Shown here: piece after piece, positions 27,299 to 34,836 of the stretch
Layout: each line of letters opens with the position of its first letter
How positions within the stretch are numbered: position 1 is the first letter of the stretch
Assembly: GCA_965145485.1 (NCBI GenBank)
Contig: CBCTCU010000019.1
Coordinates: 1-48,865 of the forward strand
DNA from: CABQCM01 sp965145485
GTDB lineage: Bacteria > Bacillota > Clostridia > Oscillospirales > Acutalibacteraceae
Reading direction: 5' to 3'
Length of the DNA stretch: 48,865 nt
Position numbers and translations under genes: made by a program
The notes under the pieces: model-generated
Told to the model about the DNA's origin: nothing
Seen by the model: the letters and a program-made list of their open reading frames with translations, nothing else
The model's database searches: none

Positions 27299-28069
27299 AT
27301 GCAGCCCCAGTTGTCTTCCGAGCCTCAGCTGCGTTTTGAGCCGGTGGCCGAGCCGCCGGAACGTGTCACCGCCATTGTCGTTGCGGCTGGTAACGCCACG
27401 CGCATGGGGCGGGACAAGCAGATGATCCCGTTGCTTGGCATACCGGTATTGGCGCGCTCGCTCCATGCCTTTGACCTTTGCCCTTTCATACGGCATATCG
27501 TCGTTGTCGCCAGGGAATCGGCTATAGCCGCCGTCGATGCGCTGTGCCGGCAATATGAAATCGCTAAGCTCACCCGGATCGTACCGGGAGGGGACACCCG
27601 GCAGGAGTCGGTTTTGCATGGCGTCCGGGCCTGCCCGGAGGATACCGAGTATTATGCCATCCACGACGGGGCCCGGCCGCTGGTGACCCAGGACTGCATC
27701 CGCTCGGCCATCCAGGGGGCGGTGCGCTATGGCGCCGCCGCAGCCGGCATGCGGGTCAAAGATACCATCAAGCGTATCGGTGCGGGCGGAAGGGTGCTCA
27801 AAACCCCCGAGCGGGACGGTCTGGTGGCGGTGCAGACGCCGCAGGTCTTTCGCCGTGAGCTTTATCACGAGGCGGTGCGCCGCTCCGCCGGGCAGGGATG
27901 GGAAGTAACCGACGACTGCGCTCTGTGCGAAAGGGCTGGTTTCGAGGTCTATATCACACCGGGGTGCTATAGCAATATCAAAATCACCACCCAGGAGGAT
28001 GTTGCTATTGCCGAGGCCCTGCTTTGTCAGCAGCGGCAGGAGGAGATATCCTCCTGCCATCCGCAATAG
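27299..28069 (+). CDS. ispD: 2-C-methyl-D-erythritol 4-phosphate cytidylyltransferase
   Basis: 256 residues, ATG 27299 after AAAGGAGA. MEP-pathway isoprenoid synthesis: couples CTP with methylerythritol phosphate. The nucleotide-binding loop VVAAGNATRMGRDKQ has Asn where Gly is usual. Other signatures are HDGARPLV, KDTIKRI and QTPQVFRRELYHEA. About 22 residues precede the first strand, a slight N-terminal extension. It lies 22 bases after the MBL gene and 272 bases before ispF, its pathway neighbour. Confidence 0.96.
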   Translation: MQPQLSSEPQLRFEPVAEPPERVTAIVVAAGNATRMGRDKQMIPLLGIPVLARSLHAFDLCPFIRHIVVVARESAIAAVDALCRQYEIAKLTRIVPGGDTRQESVLHGVRACPEDTEYYAIHDGARPLVTQDCIRSAIQGAVRYGAAAAGMRVKDTIKRIGAGGRVLKTPERDGLVAVQTPQVFRRELYHEAVRRSAGQGWEVTDDCALCERAGFEVYITPGCYSNIKITTQEDVAIAEALLCQQRQEEISSCHPQ

Positions 28070-28341
28070 CGCGCGGCACGACCAAAAGGGGTGGAGGCGC
28101 GTGCACCCCAGTTCGCTGGAGGAAACGCCGGCAGGTGGCACGGCAATATAGACGGCGCGACGCCGTGGCTTGTGCCAAGCGCCGCAGCTCACTGTATATC
28201 GCAGATCTTCGCTTTTGCGGCGGGTTGAAATCCGCCGGACCGGGAGGATCGTGCGATTGTGCCGGTGTGTTTCATAACCGTGATGTGTCATAGGCCGCGG
28301 GGCGGCCATCGTGAGTATGTTACAAAAACAGGAGGCTAGGT

Positions 28342-28824
28342 ATGAATTTTCGCATCGGGCATGGCTACGACGTACATCGTCTGGTAAAGGACAGAGCACT
28401 CATATTGGGCGGGGTTCCCATTCCCTATTCGATGGGGCTGCTTGGCCATTCGGACGCCGATGTGCTGTTGCACGCGATTGCCGACGCTATGCTGGGCGCG
28501 GCCGCGATGGGGGACATTGGTTTGCTGTTTCCCGACAACGATCCCGCCTACGAGGGCGCCGACAGCCTTCTACTGCTTGGCCAGGTGGCGGATACGATAT
28601 GCGAGGCCGGTTATTCGGTCGCCAATGTGGATGCGACCATCCTCGCCCAGGCCCCCAAGCTGCGCCCCTACATCCCCGCCATGCGTCAAAATATCGCCCG
28701 GGCAATCAAAATCGATCCCGGCCAGGTGAGCGTCAAAGCAACCACCGAGGAAGGGCTTGGTTTTACCGGAACGGGGGAGGGAATCGCCGCTCACGCCATC
28801 ATTTTGCTTGTTCAAAGGGGTTAG
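28342..28824 (+). CDS. ispF: 2-C-methyl-D-erythritol 2,4-cyclodiphosphate synthase
   Basis: 160 residues, ATG 28342 after AGGAGG. The zinc ligands are in GHGYDVHRL (D8, H10) and in LLGHSDADVLLHAI. Further signatures are DIGLLFPDNDP, and KATTEEGLGFTGTGEGIAAHA at the C-terminus. It is the cyclase step after IspD and IspE; ispE is not in the window. The 272-bp gap from ispD contains no gene. Confidence 0.97.
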   Translation: MNFRIGHGYDVHRLVKDRALILGGVPIPYSMGLLGHSDADVLLHAIADAMLGAAAMGDIGLLFPDNDPAYEGADSLLLLGQVADTICEAGYSVANVDATILAQAPKLRPYIPAMRQNIARAIKIDPGQVSVKATTEEGLGFTGTGEGIAAHAIILLVQRG

Positions 28825-28869
28825 CAAACCCCCACCTCGCGCATACACTGGTAACGTGAGGTGAAGCAA

Positions 28870-29100
28870 ATGAACAAACAGCTGATCATGGTTAGCTCTA
28901 TCACCTATGCGATCAAGGGCCGCGATATCCTCCGGCAGAGGGGTATGAAGGCCTATATCGAGCGTACCCCCGGCGGCAGGGACCGGGCGGGATGCGGATA
29001 CAGTATCTATGTAGACAGCAACACCGACATGGCGGAGGATATCCTGCGCCAGTCCGGAATCAAGATTCTGGGTCGCGCAGAGGATGGGGGCCGCCCATGA
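28870..29100 (+). CDS. DUF3343 protein (putative Se/S carrier-like)
   Basis: 76 residues, ATG 28870 with GAGGTG six bases before. The pattern of ligand-like residues (VSSITYAIKGRDILR, GGRDRAGCGYSIYVD) fits DUF3343, a small family linked to persulfide or selenium transfer through the conserved GCGYSI cysteine. Its stop overlaps the start of the cysteine desulfurase (ATGA), so a donor-acceptor relation is likely. Confidence 0.85.
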   Translation: MNKQLIMVSSITYAIKGRDILRQRGMKAYIERTPGGRDRAGCGYSIYVDSNTDMAEDILRQSGIKILGRAEDGGRP

Positions 29101-30248
29101 TTTATCTAGACAATGCGGCTACTACGGCCATCAAGCCTGCATCGGTCCGCAGGGCGATGCAGGAGGCGATGACGAAATATACCGCCAACCCTGGCCGCGG
29201 CGGATATGCGTTATCGATGGACACGGCCGAAATGGTCTATCACTGCCGCGAACAGGCGGCGCGCCTGTTTGGGCTTGGACAGGCAGAGGGGGTCGTGTTT
29301 ACTCAAAACTGCACCCACGCGCTGAACTTTGCCATCAAAGGGTTGATGCCCACAGGGGGCAAGGTGGTGGTCTCCTCGCTGGAGCACAATGCCGTAATGC
29401 GCCCTTTGACCGCTATGCGGCAGCAGGGGGTGCGCACTGAGACGGCCGAGGTGATTTTCGGGGATGACGACGCGACCTTCCGCTCCTTTGAGCGCACGAT
29501 CGATGCGGAGACCAGCTTGGTCGTCTGTACCCATGCCTCCAATGTCTGCGGGCTGGTGCTGCCCATCGGGCGCATCGGCCGTTTGTGCCGGCAAAGAGGC
29601 ATTCCCTTTATCGTCGACGCCGCTCAATCGGCCGGTATGATTCCCATCGATATGAAGGAGATGTGCATCGATTGCCTTTGCATGCCGGGGCATAAGGGGC
29701 TGTATGGTCCCACCGGCACCGGCATGCTGCTCACCGGCATACCGATACCCAAAACCGTGATGGAAGGCGGTACGGGAACCTTTTCCATTGATTTTAACCA
29801 GCCGGAAAATCTGCCCGAGCGGTTGGAGAGCGGCACGATCAACACGGTCGGCATTGCAGGGCTTTCGGCCGGCTTGGATTTTGTAGCAAATAAGGGCGTT
29901 CGGCGGATTCACGACTATGAAATCCGCCTGTTGCAGGAGTTGTACGACGGCTTGAAACCGATCCGCGGCGTCAAGCTGTATATGGACCGTCCCTCAGCGC
30001 GTCATTTTTCGCCCGTACTCAGCTTCAATTTGGAGGGGATACCCAGCGAACAGGTTGGCGAGGAACTCGGTCAGGCCGGCTTTGCCGTGCGCGCGGGGCT
30101 GCACTGCGCTCCGGCGGCCCACCGCCGCCTTGGCACGCTGGAGCAGGGGACGGTGAGGGTGAGCCCTTCGGTTTTCAGCCACAGCGAGCAGATCCGCGCC
30201 CTGTGCGATCAGGTGAAAAAAATAGTGAAAAAAAACCAACTCCCTTGA
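29097..30248 (+). CDS. Cysteine desulfurase-family aminotransferase (class V)
   Basis: 383 residues, ATG 29097. Classic PLP fold type I signatures are IYLDNAATT at the N-terminus, FTQNCTHALNFAIKG, the cofactor aspartate in IVDAAQSAG and the Schiff-base lysine in PGHKGLYGPTG. A catalytic-type cysteine is present in RAGLHCAPAAH. It would remove sulfur (or selenium) from cysteine and pass it on, probably to the overlapping DUF3343 protein. No IscU/SufU or mnmA lies nearby, so the final acceptor is unknown. Confidence 0.93.
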   Translation: MIYLDNAATTAIKPASVRRAMQEAMTKYTANPGRGGYALSMDTAEMVYHCREQAARLFGLGQAEGVVFTQNCTHALNFAIKGLMPTGGKVVVSSLEHNAVMRPLTAMRQQGVRTETAEVIFGDDDATFRSFERTIDAETSLVVCTHASNVCGLVLPIGRIGRLCRQRGIPFIVDAAQSAGMIPIDMKEMCIDCLCMPGHKGLYGPTGTGMLLTGIPIPKTVMEGGTGTFSIDFNQPENLPERLESGTINTVGIAGLSAGLDFVANKGVRRIHDYEIRLLQELYDGLKPIRGVKLYMDRPSARHFSPVLSFNLEGIPSEQVGEELGQAGFAVRAGLHCAPAAHRRLGTLEQGTVRVSPSVFSHSEQIRALCDQVKKIVKKNQLP

Positions 30249-30274
30249 AAGTAACCGGTGTTGTGTGATACAAT
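30245..30274 (+). promoter_or_regulatory. Promoter of cdaA-cdaR
   Basis: TTGAAA (30245-30250) and TACAAT (30269-30274) are 18 bases apart with a TGA extended -10. The -35 box overlaps the stop codon of the upstream gene. Confidence 0.75.
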
Positions 30275-30294
30275 ACTATTAGAGAGTTTGGAAC

Positions 30295-30324
30295 GTGGGG
30301 GGGCGGCTGCCAGGTCGCCCCCAC
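30295..30324 (+). promoter_or_regulatory. GC-rich hairpin in the cdaA leader
   Basis: GTGGGGGGGCG (30295-30305) can pair with CGCCCCCAC (30316-30324) with two bulged G. It lies between the promoter and the ribosome binding site and has no T tract, so it may affect translation or RNA stability rather than termination. Confidence 0.45.
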
Positions 30325-30343
30325 TGGAAATGGATGGGACGCA

Positions 30344-31213
30344 ATGGAGAGCTTTTGGAACATGATAGAACAAGGCTGGAACATATTTTTCAGTGTCATC
30401 TCCGATTTTAATTTCGGGGATCTGCTGGATATTGTCCTGGTTGCCTACCTGATCTACAAAGCGGTGCAGCTCATCCGCGAAACCCGCGCTGCCCAATTGG
30501 TCAAGGGCATCATACTGCTGCTGATTGTTGTGGCGCTGGTGCAAATTTTCCAGATGGATACGATGGGCTGGCTGATTGAGAACATGATGAATTTCGCCGT
30601 GTTCGCGTTGCTGATTGTATTTCAACCCGAGTTGCGGCGTATGCTCGAGCAGATGGGCCGAAGCCGCTTCGCCACTTTTGGGCACAGCCTGAGTGCCAGC
30701 GAGGCCGAGCAGGAGCAGCGCGCCGCCATCGACGCCACCTGCAAAGCCTGCACCTCCATGAGCGCATCCAAGACGGGCGCGCTGATTGTGTTTGAGCGTC
30801 AGACCATGCTCGGCGAGGTCATTGCCACCGGTACGGTCATTGACGGTACGGTATCTGCCGAGCTGCTTGGCAATATATTTTTCAACAAAGCCCCGTTGCA
30901 CGACGGCGCGTTGATTATTCGTTACGGCCGGGTCAAGGCGGCGGCTTGCATACTTCCATTATCGCAAAAAGAGATTAACCGCGAGCTGGGTACGCGCCAT
31001 CGAGCCGCCTTGGGGATGTCGGAAGTTTCGGATGCGGTCGTGGTGGTGGTGTCGGAGGAAACCGGCACCATTTCGGTCGCGCGTAACGGCAAGCTGACGA
31101 GGGGATACGACGCGATAACCTTGAGCACCGAGTTGGAAAATGCCTTGCTTCCCTCTGCTCCGGACGAGAACTCGTCTGGCCGGGCCTTTTGGAAGAGGTG
31201 GAAGAAGAAATGA
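30344..31213 (+). CDS. cdaA: Diadenylate cyclase CdaA
   Basis: 289 residues, ATG 30344 after GGATGGG. Makes the second messenger c-di-AMP from two ATP. Three membrane helices fill the first 100 residues, then the DAC domain holds LHDGAL (DGA at about residues 186-188) and GTRHRAALG (RHR at about 218-220). Length and layout are normal. Its partner cdaR follows with a four-base overlap. glmM, the usual third gene, is absent; a terminator follows cdaR instead. Confidence 0.97.
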   Translation: MESFWNMIEQGWNIFFSVISDFNFGDLLDIVLVAYLIYKAVQLIRETRAAQLVKGIILLLIVVALVQIFQMDTMGWLIENMMNFAVFALLIVFQPELRRMLEQMGRSRFATFGHSLSASEAEQEQRAAIDATCKACTSMSASKTGALIVFERQTMLGEVIATGTVIDGTVSAELLGNIFFNKAPLHDGALIIRYGRVKAAACILPLSQKEINRELGTRHRAALGMSEVSDAVVVVVSEETGTISVARNGKLTRGYDAITLSTELENALLPSAPDENSSGRAFWKRWKKK

Positions 31214-32571
31214 AGAAAGTCAACACCCCATCAGAAAAGAAAAAATTTACCATTGGCGCGTTGTTTCGCAACAATCGTTTTGTAGCCGTCTTTGCCGTCG
31301 TGTTTGCGGTCATTGTCTGGTTTGCCGTCTCGGTATCCTTTAACCCCATCGTTGAGAGAACCATCGTCAACGTGCCCATTCAGATCCCACTGTCTACCAG
31401 CACGGCCTATTCCGACCTTAAGGCATATGAGGGATCCGACACGACCGTGAGCGTGCAGGTGAGCGGAAAAAAATATATTGTAGACCAGCTGACGGCCGAC
31501 AATGTCACCGTAACCGCTAGCCTCAACGGCGTCGTTGGGGTGGGAACTTACACGCTCGAGCTTTCCGCCTCCGCTAACGCCGGGATGAACGACTTCGATG
31601 TGCTATCGGTATCCCCGTCCAGCGTTTCGGTTACGCTGGATAACGAAGCGGTCAAGACCTTTGACGTCGAGGTTCGGTGCAACGGCGCGTCCGCCGACGG
31701 AGATTATGGTGCCAATTCCATCCTGGTGGTGGAGCCGGAAGTGGCCGATGAGTCTTATTCTACCTTGACGGTGGTGGGCGCGGCGACCACCGTGCAGCAA
31801 ATCGACCATGTGGTAGCCACAGCCGACGTCAATGAGACTTTGACCGAAAGCAAACAGGTTACTGCCCGCGTCATGATGTACAATATTTACAATGAGCTGC
31901 TTTATGACGCCGCCGACCCTGACAGTACCACCCTGACCTTGACCGAGATGCAGTTTACCGAGGTTCCGGTCATCGCGCGGGTGAATATGATACGGGATGT
32001 ACCCTTACGGGTCAACTACCGCAACGCGCCGCAGACCCTTCCTGGGATCACCATTTCGGAGGTCAATCAAACCAACTCTGCCCTGAGCCCGGTTTCGCAG
32101 GTGCGGATCAAGGGGGCGTTGGAGACGATCTCTTCCATCAACGAGATTGCCCTGGACGGTTATTTTGACTTTATGAGTCTCGATCCCTCTAATCCGGACG
32201 GCTGGTACAGGGATATGTCTCTGCCGGTTCTTTCGGGGGTTAGCTACATCAATTATGCCAGTGTCAATGACGCAGCGTTTCGGGTTTCCGTTGATTCAAC
32301 CGATCTTTCGGTGAAAAGCTACGATCTGAGCGAAGCGAATATTACGGTGGCCAACACCACCTATTCTATCTCGGTGGAATCGTCTTTATTGGGAGTCCAG
32401 GTCATCGGCCCGCCCCAGTCGCTGCGCAATCTCCCGGTGGAGGATATTACCGCTACTCTTGACGCTACCGGGCTGTCGCCGGGGACCTATACCTTGCGGC
32501 CGACTTTTCAAATTGCCTCCAGCCGCTGCTGGGTGGCGGGGAACTATGAGGTAACCATACAGATATCATAA
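31210..32571 (+). CDS. cdaR: YbbR-domain regulator CdaR
   Basis: 453 residues from ATG 31210, overlapping the cdaA stop. A short cytoplasmic Lys-rich N-terminus, one membrane helix (about residues 22-45), then four extracellular YbbR-like repeats with the recurring LTADNVTVTASLNGV and GTYTLELSA type strands. CdaR binds and modulates CdaA in the membrane. A strong terminator closes the two-gene operon. Confidence 0.95.
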   Translation: MKKVNTPSEKKKFTIGALFRNNRFVAVFAVVFAVIVWFAVSVSFNPIVERTIVNVPIQIPLSTSTAYSDLKAYEGSDTTVSVQVSGKKYIVDQLTADNVTVTASLNGVVGVGTYTLELSASANAGMNDFDVLSVSPSSVSVTLDNEAVKTFDVEVRCNGASADGDYGANSILVVEPEVADESYSTLTVVGAATTVQQIDHVVATADVNETLTESKQVTARVMMYNIYNELLYDAADPDSTTLTLTEMQFTEVPVIARVNMIRDVPLRVNYRNAPQTLPGITISEVNQTNSALSPVSQVRIKGALETISSINEIALDGYFDFMSLDPSNPDGWYRDMSLPVLSGVSYINYASVNDAAFRVSVDSTDLSVKSYDLSEANITVANTTYSISVESSLLGVQVIGPPQSLRNLPVEDITATLDATGLSPGTYTLRPTFQIASSRCWVAGNYEVTIQIS

Positions 32572-32582
32572 TATGCTATTGC

Positions 32583-32622
32583 AAAAGACGGATAGAGGCT
32601 ACTGCCGCTCTCCGTCTTTTTT
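32583..32622 (+). terminator. Terminator of cdaA-cdaR
   Basis: AAAAGACGGA..AGAG pairs with CTCTCCGTCTTTTTT: a stem of more than 10 bp, with a T6 tract at 32617-32622. Confidence 0.93.
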
Positions 32623-32937
32623 ACGCAAACGAACGAGCGTCATCCACCGGCCACTTCATCACGCCACGCTATGGTACAGGGGCGGATGCCATGTTATGCC
32701 CTTTTGCAAAAATTGATCTTTATTCTGTCAGGTTCGCCGCTGGGATTAACAGATGGATCATGCACGATCGGTGTTTGGGTGGGGCCTGAAAAATTAAAGG
32801 ATAAACAGGCCGGAGGAAAGGAGCGAGCGGCACATATAACATGACGGTGGCAAAGCGGGGACAGGAAACGGACACAACCGTCTCGCAAGCAGCGGATGGA
32901 TTAGCAGCCAATGGATGAATCGACGGGTATGATGAAA

Positions 32938-32980
32938 ATGGAAAAGTGCGGTCCCGGGGCACGGGATCACACTTTTCCAT
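32938..32980. repeat. 43-base long hairpin
   Basis: ATGGAAAAGTG (32938-32948) is the exact reverse complement of CACTTTTCCAT (32970-32980), and within it TCCCG pairs with CGGGA around a GGGCA loop. It could be a bidirectional terminator or a mobile-element end. Confidence 0.6.
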
Positions 32981-33054
32981 TAGTGCTTTAGCAAGGGAGA
33001 CACCGCTAATTGGGCGGGAACTAAATAACCGCCCGCTATGTGAGTGATTAAGCA

Positions 33055-33175
33055 AAGAGACATCCTTTTTGATAGAATGGAGAATGTTCAAGCCATCCTG
33101 TTGCCCCAAAGTTTCGATTTCCAAACTTATTAGCTTATTTTGTATGTGCTAAACTATTCGCCATAAGAGACATCC
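33055..33175. repeat. Direct repeats AAGAGACATCC
   Basis: AAGAGACATCC occurs at 33055-33065 and 33165-33175, 110 bp apart, each preceded by an AT-rich tract with TATGTG. A related AAGGGAGACACC stands at 32993-33004. Spaced short repeats of this kind occur at the ends of some insertion sequences, but no transposase remains. Confidence 0.4.
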
Positions 33176-33224
33176 ACTTCAAGAATAGCGAGTAATCAAA
33201 TCACAGTGGCTTGAACGAAGTGAA

Positions 33225-33253
33225 AGCCAGCGTCATTTCGGCGCTGGCTTTTT
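33225..33253 (+). terminator. Terminator-like hairpin
   Basis: AGCCAGCG (33225-33232) pairs with CGCTGGCT (33242-33249), followed by TTTTA. No gene is left upstream on this strand, so it is likely a relic of a lost transcription unit. The following 360 bp (33254-33614) hold no supported gene. Confidence 0.7.
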
Positions 33254-33614
33254 ATCAGGGTCTTATAGACGGCTCGACATGCCCCCTCTAAGGGGTTGGT
33301 CGTGACCTTTGGAGGCTTAAATGAAAAAACTTGAAACCGTTGAAAACAAAGTGCTTGTGATGTTAAAAACCCCGAAGCAAGCTTTATCGGCTTGTCAGCA
33401 AGGTGTGTATTGATCGATACCCACGGTTCGGGGCTTTGAATCTCTTGATTCCAGGAACATGAATCCAATCCCATGTTTCCATTCTGAATCGGAATCCATC
33501 CGAAGGACACCTCCCAATGCGGAGTTGCCCCTTCAGCAAAGCGAATGGCGCTGGATGAACCTAAGAAATAGGCAGGGCATCACACTTTATGGGGAGGGCT
33601 TTGACCATGGGGAC

Positions 33615-33643
33615 TTGCTATATTCCCGCCTGCATGCTATAAT
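33615..33643 (+). promoter_or_regulatory. Promoter upstream of the 33878 gene
   Basis: TTGCTA (33615-33620) and TATAAT (33638-33643) with 17-base spacing and a TGC extended -10. It implies a transcript leader of about 230 bases that contains two small open frames. Confidence 0.8.
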
Positions 33644-33681
33644 ATCTTATCTCTGTCAACAATCGGTGAGGATGCATAGCC

Positions 33682-33810
33682 ATGCCAAACGGCGGGATTT
33701 TCCTGTGCACAGCGCTCCTTCTCATGTCCGAAGGGCCTTTTATTCCAGGCGGCAGATTATTGCCCGAGCGGCCGTTGTTGCGTCCGGCAGTGAAGGGGCG
33801 GAGAGCTTGA
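33682..33810 (+). CDS. Possible 42-residue leader ORF
   Basis: ATG 33682 follows GGTGAGG by about 10 bases. The product MPNGGIFLCTALLLMSEG... is short, Leu/Pro/Arg-rich and unlike any family known to me. Its stop overlaps the next small start as TGATG. The evidence is only its position and spacing; it may be an untranslated leader. Confidence 0.25.
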   Translation: MPNGGIFLCTALLLMSEGPFIPGGRLLPERPLLRPAVKGRRA

Positions 33811-33908
33811 TGAGGATACGATTTTATCAAAATGCTAGCGAACAAATGCTTTTTGAATTTAAGAAAGTGATGGCGCCATGGAAAAAACAACAAAAAAAGA
33901 GCGGTTAA
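33810..33908 (+). CDS. Possible 32-residue ORF coupled to the 33878 gene
   Basis: ATG 33810 has GGGGCGGAGAG upstream and overlaps the preceding stop (TGATG). The product is basic (MRIRFYQNASEQML, tail KKQQKKSG) and its frame overlaps the first 31 bases of the next gene. The next gene has a weak ribosome binding site, so translational coupling is possible. Confidence 0.3.
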   Translation: MRIRFYQNASEQMLFEFKKVMAPWKKQQKKSG

Positions 33909-34498
33909 CCAATTTCTGGTATTACTACAAGTGGCCTGTCATTATTACGGCTTTGATTGTAGCAATCCTTACTTTTTTTACAGTACAGTGTGCAACGCGA
34001 ACGCAAGCTGATTATTCGGTTGTTTTATACCTCAATCAGTCGGTCAGTTATGAGCAGCGCGCCGCCTTGGAGGAAATGCTTGCCCGCTCGGGAGAGGATA
34101 TCAACGGCGACGGTACGGTAGAGATCGAGGTATTTGACGTCTCCTTCAGCAATAAGGAAACAAACACGAACGTCATATCGGCCAACCGTATTAAAGCAAT
34201 GGGACAGATGTCCCTGAGCGATACCATGATTTATATTACCGACGCGGTTCGTTTCCCGGAATACAAGGAATACGATTTGTTTTCTCAGCTTGACTGGCTG
34301 CCCGATCAGGAAGGGTATGCCTGGGATTGGCAAGGTAGTGAGCTCGAGCAGACTTTAACGGAATTTGGCCTGCCGGAGCATATGTACTTTTCCCTGCGCC
34401 GGATAGAAGGGACGGCTGTGGAGGATGACGCGGGCGTATACGACCGGCTTGCCCAGTCGGAAAAACTGTTACGCGCTCTGGTGGAATCGGCCGGTTAA
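33878..34498 (+). CDS. Single-pass membrane protein with a calcium-loop-like motif
   Basis: 206 residues. The N-terminus ERLTNFWYYYKWPVIITALI is typical of a clostridial conserved family: a short cytoplasmic basic patch, an aromatic FWYYYK box and one membrane helix (about 18-38). The outer part is alpha/beta and begins with DYSVVLYLNQ. A loop DINGDGTVE (D74, N76, D78, E82) has the spacing of an EF-hand or dockerin-type calcium site. I know no function. It has a good promoter and a terminator and appears to be expressed as a single gene, perhaps with the small leader frames. Confidence 0.7.
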   Translation: MEKTTKKERLTNFWYYYKWPVIITALIVAILTFFTVQCATRTQADYSVVLYLNQSVSYEQRAALEEMLARSGEDINGDGTVEIEVFDVSFSNKETNTNVISANRIKAMGQMSLSDTMIYITDAVRFPEYKEYDLFSQLDWLPDQEGYAWDWQGSELEQTLTEFGLPEHMYFSLRRIEGTAVEDDAGVYDRLAQSEKLLRALVESAG

Positions 34499-34558
34499 GC
34501 AAAATGGGCCATTGCAATGGTTTTGATGCAGATCCGTACCATAATGCACCGAATAATG

Positions 34559-34599
34559 AGGCTGCGCGGTATTCATTGCCGCGTGGCCTTCCTTGTTTT
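34559..34599 (+). terminator. Terminator after the 33878 gene
   Basis: AGGC-T-GCGCGG pairs with CCGCG-TG-GCCT (ending 34589) and is followed by TCCTTGTTTT. Confidence 0.65.
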
Positions 34600-34775
34600 A
34601 GGATGAACAAGGTACTGTTCCGCCAACGTGCGGAGCCAGGCTGTGTTCCAGAGCCGTGTCCAAAGATAGGAATGTATCGGGTCCCACGGTTTATTTCGAC
34701 CCGTTTCCTTGGTAAAAGCTTACACCCACGCCTAAGTTATATGGAAAAATTATAGGTGAAATTTGAAATAAGCTC

Positions 34776-34804
34776 TTCCAATTTACGAAAAAGCAGGGTA
34801 TAAT
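34776..34804 (+). promoter_or_regulatory. Promoter of the GxGYxYP gene
   Basis: TTCCAA (34776-34781) and TATAAT (34799-34804), 17 bases apart, 33 bases before ATG 34837. Confidence 0.75.
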
Positions 34805-34836
34805 TCACTTACATTACTGGCAAGGGAGGCCGAAAT

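Larger units (their letters stand above)
32623..33224. other. Gene-free region with hairpins, probable decayed mobile DNA
   Basis: Open frames on the minus strand (32720-33124) are without ribosome binding sites and are proline/serine-rich, so they are not supported as genes. The region contains the hairpin at 32938-32980, a second stem GGCGG/CCGCC at 33015-33033, and the short direct repeats listed separately. Confidence 0.5.

Noticed and set aside
32720..33510. Two minus-strand frames considered as transposase remnants
   Set aside because: No transposase motif or DDE/HUH signature could be recognised; they also cross hairpins, so they are not listed as genes.
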